Assembly: GCA_964006375.1 (NCBI GenBank) | Contig: OZ023264.1 | Span: 12,286,225-12,350,224 of the forward strand | Origin: Tillus elongatus | Taxonomy: Eukaryota > Arthropoda > Insecta > Coleoptera > Cleridae | Length of the DNA stretch: 64,000 nt | Reading direction: 5' to 3' | Shown: piece after piece, positions 36,124 through 48,614 of the stretch | Layout: each line of letters begins with the position of its first letter | Numbering within the stretch: the stretch's first letter is position 1 | Program-made: the position numbers and the translations under genes | Notes under the pieces: model-generated | Told to the model about the DNA's origin: nothing | The model's input: the letters and a program-made list of their open reading frames with translations, nothing else | The model's database searches: none

Positions 36124-36879
36124 CTGTAACGAATTAAAATACGCTGTTCAAAATTGTATAAGATACCAGACTGTTATTACAAAAATAGTTATAAAAAAGT
36201 TCGGGGCGCAGCAAGTGCATTGTAGTAGGGAATTTTTATAAGAATTGCATATTGTTAAAACTCATTATTTAAATAAATGGACCCGTGAGATCGGTTTTAG
36301 AGGTCCCAGTTAGCGCTAATTTGAAGAAGTTTATGGTAGTCTCTTTAAAACAGTTGTGTTACAAATTTCATTACAGTAACAAAAGTTGTCCAGAAAACAA
36401 AAATATGTTCAAATGGAGTGCACCTGCCAAGTTATAAATATGGCAGGTATTTTTCTTTTTAATTGTTTGGATGGTTTTGTTTTAATCAACCCAACCAACC
36501 TGGTTTTTGCAAACAAAACAAGAGAACGGTTTTAAAACAAGTTTGTAGTGATCCGTGAAGCTCACTATGTTATTTTTCTTTAATTTAGTACCCTTGCTGC
36601 GTTTACATTGATTTAATTATGGTTTCAGATTGAAGATTCTTGCTTAATGAGAAATTGAGTTACCGGATTTGAAATATGTTTACGAAAATGCTCCACCATA
36701 ACGTATATGCTGCACTGAGACCCTCTTCAACACTTATCTACTGTTGCTGCATATCCATACTTTTTGGAAATGATAAAATATTATAGCTCTCTGTGTGAGA
36801 CTGACAAACAATGCAAACTCAAATTCATTTTTGGAAAGGTAACAATTTAAACATAAATTAAAAATGTTGGGCCGCTGCT
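36124..36879. other. Intron sequence with degenerate TA-core pieces
   Basis: GGGGCGCAGCAAGTGCATTG at about 36202 is an inverted hairpin end. CCGTGAGATCGGTTTTAGAGG and GCGCTAATTTGAAGAAG near 36283-36330 are a decayed palindrome-side block. CCATAACGTATATGCTGC at about 36697 is another weak hairpin end. Nothing else is recognised. Confidence 0.5.
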
Positions 36880-37245
36880 TCGTTGCGGGGGTTTTCCTTT
36901 CCCTTCTGCATGCCTACAACCACCCTCAATGCATAAACAAAAACAATGTAAACAACAAATCTTTCTTGGGAACAACTCCCAAGAAAGTTACGGGAGCGTG
37001 GTGAATAAGGGTTATGTGCGGGATAAACAAAATTTTAAGGAGGTATAGCTGCAAAATAAGATGAAGGTAGCTTACAGAGGTCCAACTATGTTGTTCTTTT
37101 GCATTTTCCGCTCACATTTACTTTTAGTCTTCTTCCCCTCCCAGCACCCCTATTCACTCCTAGTCCCGTAACTTTCTTAGGGGCTGTTTTCAAGAAGGTT
37201 TTGTGGTTTGTGCATTCACAACAGGGTCTAACCATGTTTCTGAAA
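36880..37245. repeat. Fold-back family F fragment
   Basis: Shares CTGCTTCGTTGCGGGGG/GGTTTTCC, CTACAACCACCCTC, CAGCACCCCTATTCACTCC and CCGTAACTTTCTTAGGGG phrases with the complete element at 61915-62711. The element-end inverted repeats are not visible. Confidence 0.6.
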
Positions 37246-37439
37246 AAAAATAATTTAACACCCCCCGGTGCTCTAATCTGCCAATTTTCCAAAAATTCAT
37301 TTTTTTACAAAAGGAATGTACCTGCAAAATTATAAACGTGGCTGTATTTTTCCCAATTAATTACTTGGATGGTCCGTTTTAGTCAACTAAATCGAACCAG
37401 TTTCTGTAAACAAAATAACAGAAAAGGTTTTTATTTGTC

Positions 37440-37858
37440 GTTATCTGTTAATTATAGGGTGTCTTGAGCTCCGTCTTATAAAAGTATTTTGACAATCACA
37501 GGCTGACCCATAAGTCGCTGGTCATACCTACAATTTTTTATACCGACTTTATTATTGCATTTTTGCATTTTTTATCGAAATATGATGCACGATTGTAAGA
37601 AAAAAAATTGAGAAGCAGTAAATGTATTTTGAAAGCGAATTTTCTTTAAATGCTTCAAATTTCAATAATTCAGTTTTCTATTAACCCTAGGAAACCAGTT
37701 TTCTCGGTAACACTAAGTTTATTTTCGGAAAATTTATGTACATTTTTAAACAATAAGTTATTTTGATTAAATATGGTACATTGTTTCTACTATATAGGTT
37801 ATACTGGTAACCAAATTGATGCCTGCTTGCATTTAGGACATATTTGTATTAATAGTAT
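37440..37858 (+). repeat. TA-core repeat, core and terminal unit fragment
   Basis: TTATAGGGTGTCTTGAGCTC, GACCCATAAGTCGCTGG, TGCATTTTTTATCGAAATATG, a mutated hairpin end near 37610 (GAGAAGCAGTAAATG), then GGAAACCAGTTTTCTCGG and ATGGTACATTGTTTCTAC. It ends before the palindrome of the following element. Confidence 0.7.
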
Positions 37859-37865
37859 ATTACGT

Positions 37866-37981
37866 ACCATAAACTGTAAGTGACACTTTTCATGCAGAGA
37901 ATGCAGTTTGGAAAATCGAGGCCCGTAGGGCCGAGGTTTTCTAAGCATTCGAGGCATGAAGAGTCACTTACAGTTTACGGT
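37866..37981. repeat. Long imperfect palindrome upstream of tyrosine recombinase gene
   Basis: Left arm 37866-37895 (ACCATAAACTGTAAGTGAC start) matches right arm 37954-37981 inverted (GTCACTTACAGTTTACGGT). The middle holds a second GC-rich hairpin, GAGGCCCGTAGGGCCGAGG. Such a cruciform-like structure 310 bp before a recombinase ORF could be an element end or recombination site; its role is unknown. Confidence 0.75.
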
Positions 37982-38291
37982 TTAGTAATAATTTTTTGCA
38001 ATACCTGCTTTAATGGGTTTTTTTTTGAATTTGCATTCTTTTTTAATAATTACTGCGTGAAAAGATGTCAGACTGACAGCACTGACAGTCGAATTAATTA
38101 GATGGATTCTAACATACTACTTAACAACAAGTAGCTTGTGACTTGGTTGTTGTGTTGGGTTACTAAGGACGCTACGGGTAAACAAACAAAACTAAACGCT
38201 GGCTGCAGTTCAGCACAGGTCCAGGTTAAACATTAATTTGTATTTTAATTGTGATTTTTGAATTAAAATTAGTGTTGAAGTGACTTTGAAT

Positions 38292-39404
38292 ATGGAAGAA
38301 TCTGACATCGAAGAAGCGGCAGGTATTGCTTGTTTGTCACTTTTACCAGAAAAGTCTAAGCAAAGGTATGAAAGTTGCTATGAGGGTTTCAAAAAGTGGT
38401 GCCACACTAAAAAGGTTGTAATACATACCAGTGAGACAGTTTTACTAGCATATTTCTTGGAAAAATCAGGTAAATATTCTGCTCCATCAAGCTTATGGTC
38501 CGAATACTCTATGTTACGATCGACAATCTCTTTGAATGACAATGTTGATATTTCCAAATATGCAAAGTTAAAGGCATTTTTAAAGAAGAAAAATATTGGA
38601 TATGTTTCAAAGAAAAGTGAAGTGTTTACGATCGAGGAAATTCAGACCTTTTTAAGTGAAGCACATGACCAAATATACTTGATGAAGAAGGTGGTTGTAG
38701 TTATGGGAATTGCAGGTGCCTGCCGTAAAGATGAATTATGTAAGCTAACAATCAATAATGTTATTGATAAAGGAGACATTAGTTTGGTCAGAATACTTGA
38801 CGCTAAGAATCATCAATCCAGAAGTTTTACCATTGTCGACAATGAGAATGAGAAGTTTCACTTTGTGGCATTAGTGAGGAAGTATATGAACCTGCGACCA
38901 AAAAATTCAATACAGAGATTCTTCTTGAGGTATCAAAATGGGAAATGCTCTAACCAACCAGTTGGAAGAAATATTTTTGCCAAAATTCCTTATGAAGTTG
39001 CGAAATTTCTACATTTGGAGAATGCGGAAAAATATACTGGGCATTCCTTTCGCCGAACTTCCGCTACTTTTTTGGCTAATAGCGGAGTTGACATTTTAGC
39101 ACTGAAGAGGCATGGCGGGTGGAAATCCTCGGCAGTAGCTGAAAGCTATGTGGCGGATTCCTTGAATAATAAAGTACAAGTCGCTAAGAAGATATTTCAT
39201 ATTAGCAACCAAGAAGCCAGCTCCTCTCGCCAAATCCCTATTATTGAGGTCGGTGATTCTTCGAATACTCCGCAAGATAGTCTTGATAATTTAACATTGC
39301 TAGAAACTGAAGATAATAATATAAAGAAGAGCATGGCGTCAATCCTTACTGTTAATCATATGACTAATTGTACTTTCAATATTTCGATGAATTATAATAA
39401 TTAA
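38292..39404 (+). CDS. Tyrosine recombinase, Crypton-like
   Basis: A 370-codon intact frame from ATG 38292 to TAA 39402-39404. It is probably a DNA-strand-cleaving site-specific recombinase. The N-terminal half (about residues 15-105) resembles a SAM-like core-binding domain: YESCYEGFKKWC, then SLWSEYSMLRSTI. The catalytic half shows GACRKDELCKLT (first Arg, about R145), TGHSFRRTSATFLANSGVDI (H-x-x-R, about H251/R254), LKRHGGWKSS (H274, W277) and AESYV (nucleophile, about Y286). The last 70 residues include NHMTNCTFNISMN. No RT or other transposon gene is nearby, which fits Cryptons (recombinase-only elements) better than DIRS or Ngaro. An alternative is a host gene domesticated from a Crypton. 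It is free of stops, unlike the other transposon genes here. Confidence 0.85.
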   Translation: MEESDIEEAAGIACLSLLPEKSKQRYESCYEGFKKWCHTKKVVIHTSETVLLAYFLEKSGKYSAPSSLWSEYSMLRSTISLNDNVDISKYAKLKAFLKKKNIGYVSKKSEVFTIEEIQTFLSEAHDQIYLMKKVVVVMGIAGACRKDELCKLTINNVIDKGDISLVRILDAKNHQSRSFTIVDNENEKFHFVALVRKYMNLRPKNSIQRFFLRYQNGKCSNQPVGRNIFAKIPYEVAKFLHLENAEKYTGHSFRRTSATFLANSGVDILALKRHGGWKSSAVAESYVADSLNNKVQVAKKIFHISNQEASSSRQIPIIEVGDSSNTPQDSLDNLTLLETEDNNIKKSMASILTVNHMTNCTFNISMNYNN

Positions 39405-39465
39405 TAAATCTTCTCAAACAATTTGTTCATTATTCAGATTTGCTATTTATAGGTTTGCAGTACTT

Positions 39466-39504
39466 ACCGTACCTAGGTAAGGTAAGTCTTACCGTACCTA
39501 GGTA
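39466..39504. repeat. Paired TACCTAGGTA palindromes downstream of recombinase
   Basis: The perfect 10-bp palindrome TACCTAGGTA occurs at 39470-39479 and 39495-39504, each within an ACCGTACCTAGGTA phrase; CTTACC and GGTAAG around them allow further pairing. They lie 65 bp after the stop codon. Confidence 0.7.
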
Positions 39505-39569
39505 TGAAAAATGTCCTGTTCTCATGGAAACTGACAAATGCTTTAAAAGTTCAACTTACATTGTCAAAA

Positions 39570-39665
39570 AACTGTCATTAAAAGTGAACTTACTTAACAG
39601 GTATTGCAAAAAAATATTTTTATGGAAATTGACTTCCATAACGCACTTGCTGCGTTCAGACTTTT
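39570..39665 (+). repeat. TA-core hairpin end fragment
   Basis: GAAATTGACTTCCATAACGC then ACTTGCTGCGTTCAGACTTTT; only the terminus is present. Confidence 0.65.
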
Positions 39666-39738
39666 GTATAAATGATCTTATATTAGGGTAACTTTGGATT
39701 TAGGTATAGAAAATGCTAATATAAATTGGAAGATCAGA

Positions 39739-40092
39739 GCCTCGGTGGTTCAGAGGTAAGAACGTGTGCCTCTGAACCGAAGGGTACTGGGTTCGATCCC
39801 AGGGTACTCCTTTCACTTTTTCAGTACATACTGTACAATTAACATCAACTGAGGTTCTGGCATTGTATTTGAGCAAGTTGAATGTTTGCACGTTCCGCCC
39901 TTTGGAGGGGGCGTAAAGCCGTCGGTCCCGTGCCCATGTGATGTTGGGCACGTTAAAGATCCCTACCCTCCTTACAGAGAGGCAGGGGTTCGGCAAAATT
40001 TCCAGGATAGTGAGGTGAAACTGCTCGCTGGTGTCGATGATTGGCCATAGTCGCGGAAATAGGCCGACGTTAAAGAAACAAAACACACACAC
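39739..40092 (+). mobile_element. tRNA-derived SINE, copy 1 (full length)
   Basis: Begins GCCTCGGTGGTTCAGAGG, a tRNA-like head with A-box region (GGTTCAGAGGTAAGA) and B box GGTTCGATCC at 39790-39799 inside a perfect five-base-pair T-arm (CTGGG/CCCAG). A body of about 280 bp follows (GGGGGCGTAAAGCCGTCGG, GGCAGGGGTTCGGC), then the tail TTAAAGAAACAAAACACACA. Flanks AAATTGGAAGAT (39723-39734) and AAATTAGAAGAT (40093-40104) are an 11/12 target-site duplication, confirming retroposition. Minus-strand ORFs here are shadows. 40105-40316 is unassigned. Confidence 0.9.
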
Positions 40093-40316
40093 AAATTAGA
40101 AGATAACAATACAATTGTCCACATGAAAAATACAGGGCGTTATATTTGAAATAAGCAGGTTACAGTGTTGCAAACCTGCCCAAAATGGCATCTGAATTTC
40201 TCACACTCGGTATGAGTTGCGAAATTATCTATCCAATTATTAAATAATGTTATATATAGTTAATTGCATAATGAGATAGTTAGCTGTTGACAGAGTGCCT
40301 CTTTAATAAAAAAAAG

Positions 40317-41035
40317 TCTGGACGCAGCAAGTGCGTTATGGAAGTGAATTTTTATAAAAATGCTTTGAATAGCAAATATGTTTTAATGCAAGCAGTCATC
40401 AATTTGGTTACCAGTATAACCTATATAGTAGAAACAATGTGCGATATTTTATCAAAATAACTTATTGTTTGAAAATGTACAAAAAAATTCCGACAATAAA
40501 CTTTAAATGTTGGTTTCCTAGCTAACAAACCTGAGGTTAATAGCAAATTGAGTTATTGAAATTTGAAGCATTTAATGAAAATTTGCTACCAAAAGGCACT
40601 TACTGCGTCTCAATTTCGTTTCTTACAAACATATTTCGATAAAAAATGCAATAAATTAAGGGTGTTCGAAAAAAATTGTAGGGATCACCAAGGACTTATG
40701 GGCCAGCCTGTGATTGTCAAAATAATTTTATAAGATGCAGTTCAAGACACCCTATAATTAACTTATACAATTTTTTCTCGTCTCTTGTATAATAATTATT
40801 ATATTGAGCTTTACCGTAGAAATGCGTCACCTTGTATATATGTAAACAGATAAAAACTGAACGTAAACCCGGATATGGATTCTAGGGGGCCTAGCTTGCT
40901 CTCATTTGAAGAAATCTTTTTAAAATTCTAAAGTCGCGGTCTCCTCATTGACAAATTTTTTGTACGAAAATTAGCTAAAAATTATGGACCGTTAAACCAT
41001 AAACTTAACTAAAACTACCGCCAAAGCATCAGAGA
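40317..41035 (-). repeat. TA-core repeat, hairpin unit and partial core
   Basis: Left terminus GTCTGGACGCAGCAAGTGCG, a terminal unit of about 300 bp, a mutated second hairpin (GGCACTTACTGCGTC near 40597), then TTATGGGCCAGCCTGTGATT and AACCCGGATATGGATTC followed by TACGAAAATTAGC. It breaks at 41035 and has no (TA)n. 41036-41364 is unassigned, with GTTGCCAGGCAAC at about 41282. Confidence 0.75.
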
Positions 41036-41364
41036 GAAAATAACTAACCTGTTACATATCAGGCTTTTTTGTAAAACTTCGATCCTTTATATGTGTTGAC
41101 AAAACATAACAAACACTATTTAGTCCACCCACTAACATTAATGAAATCGTAAAGAAATAATTTGCCCTTGTATGTAATAATTCCCAAATAACAAAAATTA
41201 TTTGTGATAAAGAATATAATACCATACGATAAACGTCAGTTACAGCGTGTAACAGACCTGCGCAATAATATCAAATGATCCGTTGCCAGGCAACGACTCA
41301 GACATACTAGATCTCATATACCAAGCCAGGTTTGCCATTGTCAATGAAACGCGGTGATATTAAA

Positions 41365-41647
41365 AGTAAATGCTTCAAATTTTAATAGCTCAATTCTCTG
41401 TAAACATAGAAAGCTGAATTTCGGTACATAGTTAGGTCTTTCCCAAGGCAGCATGCACACCAAATTTCATTGAAACAGCTTTGTAATTTTCGGAGAAAAA
41501 AAATTTTTTTCGAAAGAAAACTCAAAATTTTCCCGGAAAACCTTGTCTGACTTTTCTGGCTAACGAAATCATTCAAGCTATTAATAAAAGAAAGGCACTT
41601 GCCGAGTTTCATCAAAATCGGATAATTATTTTTTGAGTTATCGGTTG

Positions 41648-41736
<89 letters not shown>

Positions 41737-41871
41737 ATATAAAAATCGAAACTGACCCCGGATATGGGTTCTAATGGCCCAAATTCGCGCTCATTTGAAA
41801 AATTTTTTGACAATTCTCACCATCGATACCTCTCTATTAGTGAATGAATTTTTTTTTTTTAAATTCACTAA
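41365..41871 (-). repeat. TA-core repeat variant with (TA)n and palindrome
   Basis: AGCTCAATTCTCTGTAAAC variant core, GAAAACCTTGTCTGACTTTTC, (TA)n at 41661-41733, ACCCCGGATATGGGTTC and the terminal palindrome TTAGTGAATGAATTTTT...AAATTCACTAAAA. Confidence 0.8.
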
Positions 41872-42985
41872 AAGATGCTGAAATTGCGTTGGAATAAGTA
41901 TACCTGAATTTTTAAAGGGACTTCCGGTAAAACATGAACGTAACGCACTTTCTGCATTAAATCTTCTTCTTCTGGAAAATTCACTACAAGCTAAAAGTTA
42001 TTATTGCCTACCAGTATGAGATGAAATACGCTCGCAAGATAATCGATATTAAATGCAATCAATACATCAACTAGTTTTCATCGAATCATAAAACGTCGAC
42101 AAATTCAATACCAAACCAAGCATGAAATTTATCGCATTTGTACTTGCATTACTGTCTATAAAATTTGACCGTTAATTTTTTTCAGAGTTGATCATGCAGA
42201 GAATATTAATGATGGTTGTTAAATGTTTTGACAAGATGATCCTTCATAAAAAATTATTATCATAAAAGTATCCGTAACGATTAAATTGATTCTGTTTATT
42301 GCTGGACACGAATATCAAATAAAGAGAACGTGAAATTTATCCGTGGATATTAAATGCAACACAAATTCGTATTGTGATTAATAAGTGTTAAAATCTTTTG
42401 TTATCACAGTAGATGTTAATAAGAATGATGCAGGTCTTAGCCAGTAAACACACTTGAATTAATTAGAAACTAATTGTAAATTTTCAAGTTTGGATATTGA
42501 AATCAAGTTGGCAATAATTATTATTTCTGAACGTCATAACGTCTGGGTTTGATATGGTTAAATGAAATTAAAGGCTTTTACTACCAGACAAACTGATTTA
42601 TTCTCAAAACCCTATGCGTTTCAACACATTAACGTGCCATCTTCAGGGGTTTAGATCTAGAATGTAAAAAGGTGGTTGTCAGAAAACTATGTTTCTGGTA
42701 GGTCTAACATGCGAGTGACTAACACTGCAATTACAGAACGAATACAAAATCCAGCAAAGCTAAATGTCAAATACAGATTAGCCCTAACGGCCATGCAATA
42801 TTTAAACTGACATTAGTGTCAGGAGTTATAAAACATATCTTTCAAAATGTACAATTTAAGAATTTAAAAACTTAAAACGGAACTGGGGTCCCACAAATAT
42901 GAACAACACTGTTATGGAGTCACAAGCAATAAGTAAAATTCAAACTAGTCAAATTACATAAAAAACTACAGACTAGCACAAACAT
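41872..42985. other. Unassigned sequence with PLE-like 3' motif
   Basis: Mostly unrecognised. At 42608-42650 the minus strand reads CCCCTGAAGATGGCACG and TTGAAACGCATAGGG, the CTGAAGA...GAAACG motif often seen at PLE 3' ends and regarded as a hammerhead relative; the stems are poor here. Confidence 0.4.
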
Positions 42986-42991
42986 AAAACT

Positions 42992-44132
42992 CGGGACGCA
43001 GCAAGTGCGTTATGGTAGTGAATTTTCTTAAATATGTTTTTATTGCAAATATGTCTGTTTTCTTTTTATTTAAGAAAGCAGGCATCAATTTTGGTTACCA
43101 GTATAACCTATATAGTAAAAACAATCTGCCATGTTTCATAAACTTTATTGTGTCAAAATGTACAAAAATCTCCAAAAGTAAACTTAAAGTGTTCCCACAA
43201 AAACTCGTTTATTGGTCAACCTTATAGGTTAATAGCAAATTAAGCTATTAAAATATGAAGCATTTGATCAAAATTCGCTACCATAACGCACTTGCTGCAT
43301 CCAGAATTTCTTTTCTTACAAAGATGCATTATATTTCGATGGAAAATCCAAAAATGCAATAACATAAGGTGTGTTTGATTAAAAAAATAAGAAAATTTGT
43401 ATCACCAACGACTTATGGGCCACCCTATGATTGTAGAAATATTTTTTTAAGATGTAGCTCAAGACACCCTATAATTAATATATAAAAAAAAATTTCATAT
43501 CTTGTATAATAACGGATATATTGAGCTTTATTGATTTTTTACGAAAATTCGACAAAAATTATATAACATTAAACGATAAACTCTATAGCTAAGGCTACTG
43601 CCAAGCATCAGAGAAAGGGTCTATTTTAAATGAATTTTCTGGAAATATTTTAGTAAAATGAAGGACAATGACGGTTGAAACTAAGACTTCAGGGTTTGTA
43701 AAACATTCTTCTTGAGACGTATTCTTTCCATAGCCCGTACTAGATTCAAGTTCTTTGCCTAAATGTTGCCAATTTTTGACGTTTTAAATCGCAACTTTGA
43801 CATTTTGAGGAAAATCCCAATAAATTTTTATTTAAATGCCTATAACATATATATAATATATAATATTTTTGTCTTTTGATCTACAGAGCTAAATTTTGGT
43901 AGGTAGCTTACGTATAATGATATAAACTCGCGTACCAAATTTGGTTGCCCTTACTTTGTTAATTTTGGAGATATAAATTTTTTACAATTTTTTTCGAAAG
44001 AAAACTCAAAATTTTCCGGGAAAACTTGGGCCGATTTTCCTGGCTAACGAACTTATCCAAGCCATTTACAAAAGAAAGGTACTCACCAAATTTAATCAAA
44101 ATCGGCCCATAATTTTTTGAGTTATCGGTGTG

Positions 44133-44228
<96 letters not shown>

Positions 44229-44360
44229 ATATAAAAATTGAAACTGACCCCGGATATGTGTTCTGGGGAGCCTAATTAGCGCTCATTTGAAGAAATTTTT
44301 TCAAAATTCAAAAGTCGGGATCTTCTCATTAGTGATTTTTTTTAAAGAAAATTCACTAAA
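42992..44360 (-). repeat. TA-core repeat, reference full-length copy
   Basis: Defines the family. Left terminus TCGGGACGCAGCAAGTGCG; a unit of about 320 bp bounded by this and the inverted hairpin ACGCACTTGCTGCAT (43286-43300), with TAGTGAATTTTC and GAAAATT-type sequence inside each boundary. Core blocks follow: CACCAACGACTTATGGGCC, CAAGCATCAGAGAAAGGG, TTTGACATTTTGAGG, CTAACGAACTTATCCAAGCC and ATCGGCCCATAATTTTTTG. (TA)n lies at 44136-44225, then ACCCCGGATATGTGTTC, GCGCTCATTTGAAGAA and GGGATCTTCTCA, and a terminal palindrome of about 31 bp (44329-44359). It has no ORF. The layout resembles DINE-1/Helentron-derived interspersed elements (subterminal repeat, microsatellite, terminal hairpin), but the termini are not canonical, so the class is unproven. 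Confidence 0.85.
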
Positions 44361-45334
44361 AGCAAAGCAGGCTGCACAGCCGAGCTGAACTCCCCGAGAA
44401 CATCTGAACATGTGAAATTCAGAAAGAAAAGAAGGACGTAGATGCCACATTTGGGTTAATACTTACAAATTTCCTGTCTCAATTTCAGAAAGATGCTATA
44501 TGAAATGTTGTCAAAGTTTGGCTTTTCATCTATTGTCCTCAGGATACCAAACAGAAACTGCGTAAAACAGGAGGGCAGGAACATCACAAAACATCCTGTA
44601 TTTTATGTTGTGAAAAGCAAGATCGAAACGAATTTTTAGGATAAAAGTCTGTGGTTGATGAATGAATCATTCAAAACCATCCCATGATGCAACACACAGA
44701 CATAAAAGCAAAGCCTCATCTTTAGCTTCAACTTTTGTTAAGTACTCAGTATGTTAAAAGCTGCTAGTTTTTATATTATTTACATTTTTATTCAGATACC
44801 ATTTATAACTGTTTAAATAATTTAGATATTGTTAGTTTTTTCGTGTTGCTTCTGAATAATTGAAACTTAAATGCTGATGAATTAAAAACAAAATTTTATT
44901 GTAAATAAGTAACTTAATTTTATGTTCTGAAAAGCAAGGCCTCATCTTTAGGTTCAACTTTTGTTAAATACTTAACATGTTAGAAACTGTTACTTTTTAT
45001 ATTATTCACATTTATGTTCACATACCATGATTTATAAGAGCAATACGAGGTAAAATAGTAGGCCATTGAGAAATGATAAGTTTATTTATCCCACTGATGA
45101 CGCTAACTGTGTTAGCGAGGCGATCGTCAAGTTTAAAAACTGTATCGTGATCATTTGGGTTCTCTAAATTGTACTTATCAGTGCTCATCACAATTTTAAA
45201 TATTGACTCATTCCGTTTAAACTATTCAAATCTGCAATAGTAACTACCAACGCTATTAAATTTACAAACCCCTAGCAACCAAATGTTTAAAAATAACCAA
45301 TATAGTTTTAAATTTTGGGTTTATTGTGCTTTTT
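44361..45334. other. Unassigned sequence with a diverged tandem duplication
   Basis: A segment starting GCAAAGCCTCATCTTTAGC (44708) recurs as GCAAGGCCTCATCTTTAGG (44932), with similarity over about 110 bp each, offset about 224 bp. The remainder is unrecognised apart from the motif at 45089-45133. Confidence 0.6.
45089..45133 (+). ncRNA. Hammerhead-like motif, type 1, decayed
   Basis: CTGATGA at 45094-45100, well-paired stem II GCTAAC/GTTAGC, then GAGGC where GAAAC is expected, and GTC at 45126-45128. The following ATTTGGGTTCTCTAAATTG block matches the other PLE 3' copies. Confidence 0.45.
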
Positions 45335-45463
45335 AGTGAATTTTCTTTAAAAAAAATCACTAATGAGGAGATCTCGACTTTTGAATTTTGAAAAAATTTA
45401 TTCAAATGAGCGCTATTTAGGACCCCTGGAACTCAAATCCGAGCTCGGTTTCAGACTATATAT

Positions 45464-45550
<87 letters not shown>

Positions 45551-46290
45551 TATATATTTATGTGTCACACCTATAACTAAAAAAATAATGGACCGATTTT
45601 GATAAAATTAGGTGAGTACCTTCCTTTCCCGAGTGGCTTGGATAAGTTCGTTAGCCAGAAAAATCCGCCGAGGTTTTCCCGGAAAATTTTGTGTTTCCTT
45701 TCGAAACAAATCGAAAAAAATTATATTTCCGGAATTAACAAAGTAAGAGCAACCAAATTTGGTACGCGGGTTTTTATCATTATAGGTAAGTTACCTATGT
45801 TTAGCTCTGTATGTTAAAGGACAAAAAAGTTACAGGCATTTAAAGAAAAATAAATTTGGGTTTTCCTCAAAACGTCAAAGTCGCGATTTTAAACGTCAAA
45901 ATTGGTAATATTTAGGCAATAAACCTGAAAATAATATGAGCTATGGAAAGAAAATATCTCAAGAAGAATGTTTTACAAAGCCTTAAGTCTTGGTTTCAAT
46001 TGTCATTGTCCTTCATTTTACTAAAATATTCCCAGAAAATTCATTTCAAATAGACCCTTTCTCTGATCTTTGGCAGTAGTGTTGGCTATAGAGTTTATCG
46101 GTTAATGGTACATCATTTTTGTCGAATTTTCGTAAAAAATCTTTAAAGCTCAGTATATCCGTTATTATGCAAGATACGGAAAAAAAATTTATACATTAAT
46201 TATAGGGTATCTTCAGTTACATCTTAAAAAAATATTTCTACAATTACAGGATGACCCGTAAGTCGTTGGTGATTCAAACTTTCTTTTTTA
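45335..46290 (+). repeat. TA-core repeat, palindrome side
   Basis: A/T palindrome TAGTGAATTTTC...AAATCACTAATGAGG at the left, (TA)n at 45467-45547, then the core to CCGTAAGTCGTTGGTGATTC. The terminal hairpin unit is missing because a second copy begins at about 46291. Confidence 0.8.
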
Positions 46291-47600
<1,310 letters not shown>

Positions 47601-48614
47601 TTTTATTTGTATTTTTTTGCATATGATGTTTTTTATGAATGTGGTATCTCGAGCCACTGGCAACAATATTTTTCAACTTCTTAGTAATGTTGTTGATTTT
47701 ACAGGCCAGGTTATCATTTTGTTAGCCCGACCGAAAATAAAATCACTGCGGTCCAATAAGCTGTGCAAAATGGGCGTCTGATCTGTTAGCTGAAACACTG
47801 TAAATTGAGGAAATTCTACAATTAATGAACAATGTTAACATTTCATTTCTTAAATTCCTCAAGAGATATCTACAATTTAATGTCTATAGAGGTACATTAT
47901 TTACTATTATTACTAGATATGTACTTTCACATATTTCTTTAGCGATAATACCCATTTACTGCTTTTAATTGAAAATCTAATGAGAGTTTCTTGTACGGCA
48001 GATGACTTTTAGATTAGTGATATGGGTTTTCTGTATTTTAATTCTTCTAACGTACCGAAGTAAATTATTTCATAACCGCAAGGTTTTATATCTATAGTGG
48101 TGTTTCTTTTTATATATAAATTCTACCAGTTCTTGTTAGTTATCTGCATTATTCGCCAATAGATTTTAAATGTTTGGATTTTAAGTATGTACTTTCTAAT
48201 GATGTCAAATGTGTTATAACCATTTTATTAATTTTAATGTGTTTATTGTGTTTGGTTCCGTTTCTATAACCCTATTTTAATAGTTTAAATATTTAAATAT
48301 ATGACTTGCCATGTGTATGTTAATATGGTGAATAAAAATATTTTATTACTATTATTGTTATCAATATTATTATTATCCAGCAAAGCGGCCATAAATGTAT
48401 ATGTAATATAGGTAATTTCAGTTCTAAACGTCAAACAGTCTAGAATAGACATAACTAAATACTCAATGAAACGGCTTCTTTTCAAGACAATAAAATATAT
48501 GATTCTATCATAGATTGTATACTTTAAATTGGTCATTTTTATCACTGTTCAGGGACTATTTTGTAATTTTGATTACAAACTTCACCGCGTGCACTTCTAG
48601 CATGCAAACGTCAC
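47601..48614. other. Unassigned AT-rich sequence
   Basis: About 1 kb with no recognised feature; an open minus-strand stretch at 48285-48545 is low-complexity (Asn/Ile-rich) and has no domain. Confidence 0.5.

Noticed and set aside
38280..38291. An upstream GTG as start for the tyrosine recombinase
   Set aside because: Eukaryotic initiation makes the ATG at 38292 the sensible start.
39739..39812. A genuine tRNA gene at the SINE head
   Set aside because: The T-arm and B box are good, but the acceptor and anticodon stems do not pair, a 280-bp body and A/C tail follow, and a target duplication flanks the unit.
39700..40092. Minus-strand ORF of 130 residues, with a similar one at 60042-60494
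   Set aside because: Both are antisense shadows of the tRNA-derived SINE; similarity between them reflects the repeat, not a protein.
41280..41297. GTTGCCAGGCAAC as a possible RFX X-box
   Set aside because: One base short of the usual spacing, and no gene start is nearby; likely chance.
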